Positions 1-8,081 of a stretch of 64,000 bases of DNA are shown in pieces. This stretch comes from an uncultured Eubacteriales bacterium (GTDB lineage: Bacteria > Bacillota > Clostridia > Christensenellales > Aristaeellaceae). The number at the start of each line of letters is the position of its first letter. Within the stretch, counting starts at the first letter, position 1. The notes below the pieces were generated by a model. That model did no database searches. It had not been told where the DNA came from and saw nothing but the letters and a program-made list of their open reading frames with translations. The DNA lies in assembly GCA_900318145.1 (NCBI GenBank), contig ONJM01000004.1, forward strand, positions 82,294 through 146,293, read 5' to 3'. Position numbers and translations under genes: made by a program.

Positions 1-1
1 C

Positions 2-958
2 AGCGTAATGCTGACCAGCGCTGTTTCCGGGGAAGGCAAGAGTACTGTCGCGGCAAACCTGGCGATCTCCCTGGCTATGAGTGGAAAAAGGATTCTGCTG
101 ATCGACGCGGACATGCGCCGCGCCTGCCAGGCGGAGATGTTCCACTACGACCCTGCCGCGATTGGTCTCTCAGATGTCCTGGTTGGGAGCGCCCGGCTGC
201 AGGATGTCGTCCTGAATTCCGGACGGGAGAACTTGGATTTGCTGCCCGCAGGCTCCGCACCGCCAAATCCTTCCGAACTGCTGGAATCCCAGGAAATGCA
301 GAACCTTCTGGAAGAACTTGAAGCAGAGTACGATATGGTTCTGCTGGACGCCCCTCCGGTCAACATCGTATCCGACCCGCTGGCTCTTTCCACCATCGCA
401 GCCGGTGCTGTCTTCGTGGTCCGACAGCATTTCTCGGATCACCGGGAGATCCGCAAGGCCCTGATCCAGTCGGAAATGACCGGGCTGGAACTGCTGGGCT
501 TCGTCTTCTGTGGCGAAAAGATCCGGCAAGGCAGCTATTTTAACCATAGATCATATAAGGGTTACCAATATTACCACCAATATGAAACTCGGTCCCGTGT
601 CTCTTCGACACCATTGATCCCGGCATCGGAAGCGAACCCGGTAATACCGGAAGAGGAACCGGAAACAGACTTGGATGAGGAATTGGAAACAGAAGTAATA
701 GCTACGGATGACGACATCGTAAGGGGGAACAAAATCGATGAGATTCTTCCGAAAGTTGAACCGACAGCGGGTGCTGGAAAAGCTTTTACCAAGGCTGTTC
801 GTGCTGGCACTGCTGTGCAGCCTGTCCGCAGGGGGAGCGTCAGCCGAAAGCCTGCCGCTCAGCCTGCCCACGTACACAGAGACGGAGTGCGAATGGAACG
901 CAGACGGCCTTCTAACCGGCGAGACAGCTTACGATCTCAACGGCGCCCCAGCTGTTAA
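2..958 (+). CDS. cpsD: BY-kinase (CpsD-like tyrosine kinase), 5' partial
   Basis: Cytoplasmic kinase domain of a bacterial tyrosine kinase. In this family it autophosphorylates on a tail tyrosine cluster and controls polymerisation and export of capsule or exopolysaccharide. Walker A (SGEGKST) is at the very start, Walker A' is LLIDADMRR and Walker B is MVLLDAPP. A tyrosine-rich tail (SYKGYQYYHQY, near bases 550-585) is the likely phosphorylation site. The first ATG (8) lies inside the strand leading into the P-loop and the frame is open to the edge, so the true start is outside the window. After an acidic stretch (EEEPETDLDEELETE) the last roughly 75 residues share DNA with the signal peptide of the next gene and look like out-of-frame translation. 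The real end is probably near 720. Confidence 0.9.
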   Translation, partial: SVMLTSAVSGEGKSTVAANLAISLAMSGKRILLIDADMRRACQAEMFHYDPAAIGLSDVLVGSARLQDVVLNSGRENLDLLPAGSAPPNPSELLESQEMQNLLEELEAEYDMVLLDAPPVNIVSDPLALSTIAAGAVFVVRQHFSDHREIRKALIQSEMTGLELLGFVFCGEKIRQGSYFNHRSYKGYQYYHQYETRSRVSSTPLIPASEANPVIPEEEPETDLDEELETEVIATDDDIVRGNKIDEILPKVEPTAGAGKAFTKAVRAGTAVQPVRRGSVSRKPAAQPAHVHRDGVRMERRRPSNRRDSLRSQRRPSC

Positions 959-3900
959 CGCACGCGGCTTTCATAAGGCGGAATATACATACACGGATCA
1001 GGGAAATCTCCTGAGCGAAGTATATACCGGCATTGGCGGAGAACCCGTGAACGCGGATGGCGGTTACGCACGCGCAGAGTATTCCTATGGCAAGAATGCA
1101 GAAGGCACGGAACATCTCCTGACTGAGGATCGATATGCGGCGAACGGATCCCGAGCGGAGATTCCGGGAGGTTACAGCTACCGCCGGGATACCTGGGACG
1201 GGGGTCGGATGCTTGCTACTGAATATTTCAATGCAGATGGCAGCCCTGCACAGCCTGTCGGAGGTTATTCGAAGATTCTCTATGATGTTGAAGAAGACGA
1301 AAACTCTGTCATTATTACCAAGCGCTATCAGGCAGCAGATGGAACCCCTCTACTTGGTACTGAAGGCGGTGCCCGGATTGTATATATTTATGCCAAAAAC
1401 AGAATTGCTGCATCAAATGCTCAGATTGACAATATGGGACTTGGCATGATTCTTCCTTCCAACGTGGTTGAAGCTGACTTTGCAGCCAATCTTCCTGAAG
1501 CTGATTCAGGAGGTCAGCGTCTATATGATACCCGCAAAGAGAATGAAGACCATCGTCCGATGCTCCTTTCTACAGAAATCTTCGGGATTGACGAGACAAA
1601 AATCCTTGGCGTAAAACGCTGGCATCGGGAAATTCGAAGCTATGATGACCGGGGTAATTTGATCCGTACGGACTATCTGGATGCGGAGGGAGAACCAATC
1701 CTTGCTGCTACCGGATATGCTTCCATGGAAAATACTTATGATGATCTAAACCGTGTCATTCAGATAGACTATCTGGATCGTGCTGGGAATCTGATTAAAA
1801 TGCTCAATGGCTATGCTCGGGTTACATATGAATATTATGAGGGTGGAAATCTTGTTCATTATATCCGTTACTTTGGTGCGGATGGCGAGCGTACGATGAT
1901 TTCTACCGGCGTATCCATGATAGAGCAGGAGTACAATGGTGATGATTGGGATTATCGGGAAACATATTATGATATTCTTGATGAATATACTCAGTCTAAT
2001 GGCGGGTTTGCTCGTGTTGAATGGAAAATAGACAAATCTGAGAATATGGACAATGGCGTATCAGCATGGGTTATCAATCCCGATGGAGTGAAATGGGAAA
2101 AGACTTATGGTACAGATATGAATCTGATACAAATTAAGTCTGGATATGCGGGATATGAAAACTTTCGAAACGAATATGGACAGATAATCCGTACAGTCTA
2201 TTACAATGATCAATGGCAGCCCACACGAAATGATGAATTCCAGTATGCCTGGGTGGATTATACTTATAAAGGGACTGATCCTGAAGAACCAGCTGCTACT
2301 GAAGCCTATTTTGATAGAGATGGCATCCCTGTGGAAGGTATTACCGGCGCGTATGCCCGTGCCATGGAATATGGCGGGCCAAAGCGGAATCTGCTCCTGG
2401 CGGAAGAATTTTTTGACGCCGACGGAAATCCTGATGTCAGTGTGCATACCGGCGCTCACCGTGCCGTTTACACCTACGACAGGAACCAGCTACAAACATC
2501 TGTATATTACTACAATGCAAATGGCAACTTATCCGCTACCCGCACCGGCCAAGCTGCTTCAATGCGGGAATACAATCGGAACGGTCAGCTCCTATGGGAG
2601 GCGACCTTCGGGGAGGATGGGAATCCTCTTCCTGTGAGCGGCCCCCATGCCACGCAGGTTCACTCCTACGACTTCTCCGGCCATCATACCGGGGAGAAGT
2701 ATTACGGCGCTGACGGACTGCCGGTGACAAACAGCAACGGCTATGCTTCCGCCTTCTATACCTACGACGAACAGGGCGATATTACCGGTATTACCTATTT
2801 CAACGCGGAGGACAAACTGACCCTGGTAGGCGGCCGTGCACAGGTTGCCCGGGAATATGACCATGCGCACCATATGACGTACGAAGCAAACTTCGGCGTC
2901 AACGGGAAACCGATCATCATCAGTGAAGGCTATTCCGCACGTAGACTCCGTTATGATCCGGAAACCGGTGAAACAAACCGGGTGGACTACTATGGGACAG
3001 ACGGAAATCCGATTTTTCTGGCCCAGGGATATGCGGCCTATGAAGTGAAATACGACCATGCGGACAACCTTATCTTTCGCGCGTACTATGACGAAACCGG
3101 CGCGCTGACGGTTCCGGCCAATCCGGGTTATGCTAAAATGGAACGGCAGACGGACGCGGAAAACCGTGTAATCGAGGAAGCGTATTACGGCGCGGATGGG
3201 AATCTTCTCGCAAACCGAAACGGATATGCAGTGATCGATACTACTTATGCCGGAAACACCGTTACAGTGACTTACCTCAGCGCGGACCGGCTGCTGGTAA
3301 AAACCGCTTTCGGTTATGCCAGGAAAGAAAGTGAAACTGATTTCCGGGGCAACAATCTGTATACTGTCTATTTCGGCGCGGACGGCAAACCGATCCGGAT
3401 CGCAGAGGGCTACGCAAAAGAAGTACGCGTCTGGAACCACGAGGGTCAGCTTCTTTCCGAAAGCTATTACGATGAAAACGGTAACCCGGCGGAATGCCGG
3501 AACGGTTACGCATCCTTTATCTGTGAATACGACGTCAACGGCAATACGACCCGGGAGGTTTACTATGCCGCGGACGGCAAGGTTGCCCGGGTAGTAGCCG
3601 GCGCGCCTGAAATCCGGCGGATGTTCGATAAGGACAGCCGTCTGTTGAGTGAACGCTACTATGACGAAACAGGCGCTCCCTATATGCTGCGTGGTGATTA
3701 TGCTGCTATCGAAAACACCTGGGATGAAAACGGCAATCTGCTGACAGAACAAACTTTCGGTACTGACGGTAAACTCGCCGTTTCCACGAAGGGCTACGCA
3801 AAAAAGACACTCACCTACGACGCGGCCGGAAATCTGCTGACAGAGGAATATACAGACGCTGAAGGCAACCTGCTGATGCAGGCTTCCGGTTATGCCAGAA

Positions 3901-6680
3901 AGGTACAGACCTGGGATGCACACGGGAACCTGACAGGTGAGGCATGGTTCGGCGCTGACGGAGCACCCGCCCTGCAGCAAAACATCTACAGCAGCGCGGG
4001 CTATACCTATGACACCCATGATAACCTCACAGCGGAAGCATGGTTTGACGCGGAAGGCAAGCCTGCTCGTTTCCCGGACGGCTATGACCGCGTGGTGCAC
4101 GAATACAATGCGGTATCGCTGGACAACCGAACCCGCAGCATCTGGTATCTCAACGGCGAGATGACCACGCTGGAGGACGGCTATACCGCGATCTCCTATG
4201 AATACGACGAACGAGGGCGCCTGATTAAGGAAAGCTACTTGGACAACGTTTTCAACCGGACCACTAACCGGAAAGGTTTTTCCGCCAGAGAATACGTTTA
4301 TGACAACGCAGACCATATCCTGCAGGTTCGGTACCTGAACGTGCTGGACCGTCTGGTTCGGCTGCCGGAAGGCTTCAGCGTCTGGCAGCGGGAATACGAC
4401 CAGTACGGGCACGTTATTCTGGAGCAGTATCTGGATGAGAACGAACGGATTGCTTCTCTTACCAGCCGCGAACCTGCAAAACGAAATCTATACGATGCCC
4501 GCGGCAATTTAGTTCGTACCGAGTACCTGAACACCGGATTACAAGCGACAGAGACTCAGTTTGGCTATTCCACAATTCAGTATACTTATGATGACCAGGA
4601 TCGCCAAATCAGCGTCACCTATCTGGATGCGGATGGGCTAAACGTCATGATTTCCCAGGGTTATGCCGGCATCCGCTATGAATACAGCGATCAGGGGAAA
4701 GTCTGGCGTACGACATATCTGGATATTGCCAAGCAGCCCACCCTGTTCCGGGATGGCTATGCCGTCTCCGAATTCATTTATGACAAGGACCTTAACCTGA
4801 CCGAAATCTATTATCTGGACGATAAATACCAGCGGACATACATCAGAGCCGGCTATTCCGGCATACGCCGCACCGTTGATAAAAACGGAGATATCCTGAC
4901 AGAAACCTACCTGGACAATAATAACCTGCCCGTGAACGGCGCTGGCGGTTACGCAACTATGGTAAATACCTGGGATACAAGACGCCGCCTGACCTACCGG
5001 CAATATCTGGACTTGGACGGACAGCCGGCCCAACTGTCCTCCGGATACTGTGCAATCAAATACGAGTACGATGACAACAACAACAGGATCCGTGAATCCT
5101 ATTACAACGGAAACAAGGAACTGACCTGGTGCAAAGATGGTTATGCCGAGATTGTCTTCACGTTTGACCAACGGAACTATTGTATCAAAGAACAATTGCT
5201 GAACCGGCAGGGACAGGCAGCACTTCATTCCTCCGGAAAGTATTCCTCCCTGATCCGGGATGTGAACGCGGATGGTCGAGTAACTTCTGTGAAGTTCTAT
5301 AATGAGATTGGACAACCGACATTCTATGCCAACGACTATGCTGAGGCACGCTACAGCTACGACCTAGCCGGTCGGGAAACTGCCGTCAGCTATTATGACA
5401 AGGAAGGTAAGCTTCATACGGTCAACCGCGGCTATGCCAGGAAAACCACAAAATATAACACGTTCGGAAACGTCACTGAAGAAGCCTATTACGACGACGC
5501 GGGCAACCTGACCGATACCACTATGGGCTATGCCATGGCTTTGTATACCTATGACGAGCTGGGTAACCGCCTGACAGAAGAATATCTGGATACGGCTAAA
5601 CTACAGGTAGTACCGACAGGTGCGGCTTATGCCACTTACAAGAAAGAATATGACGAAGACGGCCATCTTATCAGCGAGTGCTATTATGATGCGTCCGGTA
5701 ACCCGGCACTCTGCCGGAACGGCTACGCTTCCCATATCATCACTTATACGGAGAGCGGACAAATTCAGGAAGAGTATTACCTGGATGAAAAAGGCGCTCC
5801 CGTGCCGGTAGGTGGATACAGCCGCAAGGTTCTGGTCTCTGAAGATTTTGACGCACGAACCTACACGATGCGTGTAATGAATGAAACGCTCCGGGACAGT
5901 GCGTATATCGAATCGGAACAGACTTTCGACCGCTATAACCGCATGATCCGTATCCGCTACTTTGACGCGGAAGGCAGTCCGGCTGTCGGCTCCGAAGGCG
6001 TGAACACGGTAGCTTATGAATACACTGGGCGCGGCCAGGTATCCATGGAAACATACTTCAGCGCGGAAGGAAGCCCGTCTGCCGTAAATGGCGCCTACGG
6101 TGTGGGCAAGGAATATACACCCTTTGGCAGGGTCGACAAGGAGACCTGGCTCGGTATGGACGGACAGCCCGTCCGGAACAGCGAAGGGTATGCGGCTGTC
6201 CGGTATTCATATGACCTGACCAATGCCAGCCGCGTGGAAAAAACCACCCGTTACTATCTGAATGCGCAGGATGAGCCCTGCGCGGCAGTGAATGGCGCCT
6301 GGGGTGTCAGCATTCTATACTATCCAGCTGCCCGTGTTCATGAGGTCACCTTCCTGGATGCTGAAGGAAAGCCAGCCAACATTGACGACGGATACGCAAT
6401 ACTGGAATATGAAGAAGACGACAACGGCAACCGGGTCTGGGAGGGCTATTACGACAAAGACCATGCACAGACCCATTGCGCCGAAGGCTATTTCAGCAAG
6501 GAAAGCGAGTATGACAGCGAAGGACGCCTTGTTTCTGAACGTTATCTTGATTCTCACAACATCCTGACGAACAACATCCAGGGCATCGCCGGGTGGAACG
6601 GTTTCTATGATGCCAACGGCACCCTGATTGTTACCAGCCGGTATGACCAGGACCGCCTGCCTGTGCTGGTGGATCCGTAA
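738..6680 (+). CDS. giant secreted tandem-repeat protein (1,980 aa)
   Basis: Function unknown. The N-terminus is a basic segment followed by a hydrophobic signal peptide ending about residue 36 (SAGGASA). The rest is roughly 55-60 imperfect repeats of about 32 residues: YDxxGNLxxExYxDxxG, then P a few residues later, then GYA. The pattern recalls RHS/YD repeats and also choline/cell-wall-binding repeats, but there is no RHS core, toxin domain, sortase motif or C-terminal membrane helix. ATG 738 has AAGGGGG about 10 bases upstream. The gene sits between the kinase and an LCP-like gene, so a role at the cell surface with the polysaccharide is an inference. Base composition is uneven: bases about 1200-2300 are more AT-rich than the rest. 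Paralogues lie at 26.7, 43.4 and 50.0 kb. Confidence 0.85.
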   Translation: MRFFRKLNRQRVLEKLLPRLFVLALLCSLSAGGASAESLPLSLPTYTETECEWNADGLLTGETAYDLNGAPAVNARGFHKAEYTYTDQGNLLSEVYTGIGGEPVNADGGYARAEYSYGKNAEGTEHLLTEDRYAANGSRAEIPGGYSYRRDTWDGGRMLATEYFNADGSPAQPVGGYSKILYDVEEDENSVIITKRYQAADGTPLLGTEGGARIVYIYAKNRIAASNAQIDNMGLGMILPSNVVEADFAANLPEADSGGQRLYDTRKENEDHRPMLLSTEIFGIDETKILGVKRWHREIRSYDDRGNLIRTDYLDAEGEPILAATGYASMENTYDDLNRVIQIDYLDRAGNLIKMLNGYARVTYEYYEGGNLVHYIRYFGADGERTMISTGVSMIEQEYNGDDWDYRETYYDILDEYTQSNGGFARVEWKIDKSENMDNGVSAWVINPDGVKWEKTYGTDMNLIQIKSGYAGYENFRNEYGQIIRTVYYNDQWQPTRNDEFQYAWVDYTYKGTDPEEPAATEAYFDRDGIPVEGITGAYARAMEYGGPKRNLLLAEEFFDADGNPDVSVHTGAHRAVYTYDRNQLQTSVYYYNANGNLSATRTGQAASMREYNRNGQLLWEATFGEDGNPLPVSGPHATQVHSYDFSGHHTGEKYYGADGLPVTNSNGYASAFYTYDEQGDITGITYFNAEDKLTLVGGRAQVAREYDHAHHMTYEANFGVNGKPIIISEGYSARRLRYDPETGETNRVDYYGTDGNPIFLAQGYAAYEVKYDHADNLIFRAYYDETGALTVPANPGYAKMERQTDAENRVIEEAYYGADGNLLANRNGYAVIDTTYAGNTVTVTYLSADRLLVKTAFGYARKESETDFRGNNLYTVYFGADGKPIRIAEGYAKEVRVWNHEGQLLSESYYDENGNPAECRNGYASFICEYDVNGNTTREVYYAADGKVARVVAGAPEIRRMFDKDSRLLSERYYDETGAPYMLRGDYAAIENTWDENGNLLTEQTFGTDGKLAVSTKGYAKKTLTYDAAGNLLTEEYTDAEGNLLMQASGYARKVQTWDAHGNLTGEAWFGADGAPALQQNIYSSAGYTYDTHDNLTAEAWFDAEGKPARFPDGYDRVVHEYNAVSLDNRTRSIWYLNGEMTTLEDGYTAISYEYDERGRLIKESYLDNVFNRTTNRKGFSAREYVYDNADHILQVRYLNVLDRLVRLPEGFSVWQREYDQYGHVILEQYLDENERIASLTSREPAKRNLYDARGNLVRTEYLNTGLQATETQFGYSTIQYTYDDQDRQISVTYLDADGLNVMISQGYAGIRYEYSDQGKVWRTTYLDIAKQPTLFRDGYAVSEFIYDKDLNLTEIYYLDDKYQRTYIRAGYSGIRRTVDKNGDILTETYLDNNNLPVNGAGGYATMVNTWDTRRRLTYRQYLDLDGQPAQLSSGYCAIKYEYDDNNNRIRESYYNGNKELTWCKDGYAEIVFTFDQRNYCIKEQLLNRQGQAALHSSGKYSSLIRDVNADGRVTSVKFYNEIGQPTFYANDYAEARYSYDLAGRETAVSYYDKEGKLHTVNRGYARKTTKYNTFGNVTEEAYYDDAGNLTDTTMGYAMALYTYDELGNRLTEEYLDTAKLQVVPTGAAYATYKKEYDEDGHLISECYYDASGNPALCRNGYASHIITYTESGQIQEEYYLDEKGAPVPVGGYSRKVLVSEDFDARTYTMRVMNETLRDSAYIESEQTFDRYNRMIRIRYFDAEGSPAVGSEGVNTVAYEYTGRGQVSMETYFSAEGSPSAVNGAYGVGKEYTPFGRVDKETWLGMDGQPVRNSEGYAAVRYSYDLTNASRVEKTTRYYLNAQDEPCAAVNGAWGVSILYYPAARVHEVTFLDAEGKPANIDDGYAILEYEEDDNGNRVWEGYYDKDHAQTHCAEGYFSKESEYDSEGRLVSERYLDSHNILTNNIQGIAGWNGFYDANGTLIVTSRYDQDRLPVLVDP

Positions 6681-6695
6681 AGGAGTGTGTCAGCA

Positions 6696-7757
6696 ATGAA
6701 AAAGAACGCAATGTACAGACTGGCCCGGTGGACTGCCCTGCTGCTGGTGCTTTGCCTCCTGCCGGTATTCACGCTGAATGAAGCAGCAGCGGAGGACAGC
6801 GACTGGATTACGTTCCTGCTGATCTGCAACGAGGGCATGAACAATGACAGGGGCAATGCCGGTAATACTCTGATGGTGGCGGCCATGGATCCGAACAGGG
6901 GAAAAATCCACCTGATGATGTTCACCTGGGATACCTTTGTGGATTATGAAGGTTACGATGTTCCCCAGAAGCTGGATATGCCTTACCGCAACAACGGTCC
7001 GGAAGAGTCCATGAAAGTCTTTAACGACAACTTCGGCCTGAACATCAACCATTACCTGTCCCTGAACTACCTGAATCTGGCTTCCCTGATCGATGAGTAC
7101 GGCGGCGTGACAGTGGATCTTTCCCGTGCTGAGCGAAACGCCCTGAACGGTATGGTGGCCTCCAAGAAGGTTCGCCTGCAGGAGGAAATAGCTTCCGGAT
7201 TTCTTTCCCAGCTGGTTATTGACATGCTGGCCCAAGATTATTATCTGAATGATTTTGGCCCGGATACACACCTGAAAGGCCTGCAGGGCGTTGGCTACGG
7301 CTGGCTGCAGTATGACTCCGTATACAACTGCTGCGAGCGGGACGCGGAGGTTATCGCCTCATTATTCCACAGTGTGGGCACCTTCCTTTCCAACCGTGTT
7401 GCCCTTTATACCGATGAAACCGGAAAACCGGAGAGCACTGAAGGGAAACGGCCAATCAACCTGGACAGCGTTACAGACGACGATTACGCGTTCCTTTTCA
7501 AAATGATTGCCCCGATCTTCGAAATGTCCGCCAACAACATGGAAGAAGAGGAAATCCGGGCAATTACCTTATCCCTTGCCCGGATTGCGTTGCAGGCGCA
7601 GCGTGAGGGAACGGATATTTTTGACCTCCTGCATACAACTGTCCTTCCCCTGGAAGCAACCCAACCCTACGACACTGTTGCAGGCGCACAAGGTCACCTG
7701 ATTGACAAGGAAGCCAACATCACAGCAATACGGAAATTCCTGTACAGCGACGATTAA
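6696..7757 (+). CDS. degenerate LytR-CpsA-Psr (LCP) family protein
   Basis: Extracytoplasmic protein with the LCP fold. Active family members attach undecaprenyl-linked glycopolymers to peptidoglycan. A signal peptide (LLLVLCLLPVFTLNEAAAED) precedes the domain. Family landmarks are NTLMVAAMDPNRGKIHLM, then a WDTFVD segment, NDNFGLNINHYLSLNY, LIDEYGGVTVDL and a HLKGLQGVGYGWLQYD segment. Residues normally essential are changed: the usual S-D before T-M is GN, the R of PRDT is W, and the YaRxR segment reads YGWLQYD. It may bind rather than transfer glycan lipids, or be inactive. I chose ATG 6696, 10 bases after AGGAG; GTG 6687 in the same frame is too close to the ribosome site. It follows the repeat protein by 15 bases and is probably co-transcribed. 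Confidence 0.7.
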   Translation: MKKNAMYRLARWTALLLVLCLLPVFTLNEAAAEDSDWITFLLICNEGMNNDRGNAGNTLMVAAMDPNRGKIHLMMFTWDTFVDYEGYDVPQKLDMPYRNNGPEESMKVFNDNFGLNINHYLSLNYLNLASLIDEYGGVTVDLSRAERNALNGMVASKKVRLQEEIASGFLSQLVIDMLAQDYYLNDFGPDTHLKGLQGVGYGWLQYDSVYNCCERDAEVIASLFHSVGTFLSNRVALYTDETGKPESTEGKRPINLDSVTDDDYAFLFKMIAPIFEMSANNMEEEEIRAITLSLARIALQAQREGTDIFDLLHTTVLPLEATQPYDTVAGAQGHLIDKEANITAIRKFLYSDD

Positions 7758-7819
7758 GAAAGGGAAGAACGGCACTGACCGGATTGGCAGGCCGGGACGC
7801 CCCGGAGCATATCTCAGAC

Positions 7820-7850
7820 CTGCCCGCAAGCAACCAAGCTCTGCGGGCAG
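7820..7850 (+). terminator. possible hairpin after the LCP-like gene
   Basis: CTGCCCGC (7820-7827) pairs with GCGGGCAG (7843-7850) around a 15-base loop. No T-run follows directly; the nearest is at about 7905. It lies in the 324-base gap between the LCP-like gene and the next start (8082), where composition changes from GC-rich to AT-rich. I saw no clear promoter in the gap. Confidence 0.3.
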
Positions 7851-8081
7851 AATCAAATCCCGGTATAATTTACTCTTTCATTCCGGGAAGGGCGGAGCTT
7901 ACTCTTTTTTCTGATTTTAGCTTGTTATTCTGATATGGCAAATGTGTTTTCTTATGTAATTCCGATTCACTATGTAATTTTGTCGGAAATAGACTTATGA
8001 AAATAGAATCTTGTTGAGACAGTATTGGTATAGATATTCTAAATGAGCTTTTATAATGTTAGTACGGAGGCATTTGACACA

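Noticed and set aside
2592-4412. 606-codon open frame on the minus strand inside the giant repeat gene
   Set aside because: It mirrors the codon periodicity of the repeats, has no ribosome site and no recognisable domain. Similar antisense frames at 43719-45734, 50949-52799 and 57544-59301 (minus) and 60708-62474 (plus) were rejected for the same reason.
738-6680. RHS/YD-type polymorphic toxin
   Set aside because: The repeats are similar in flavour, but there is no RHS core (hyperconserved) domain, no variable C-terminal toxin and no immunity gene; the next gene is an LCP-like protein.
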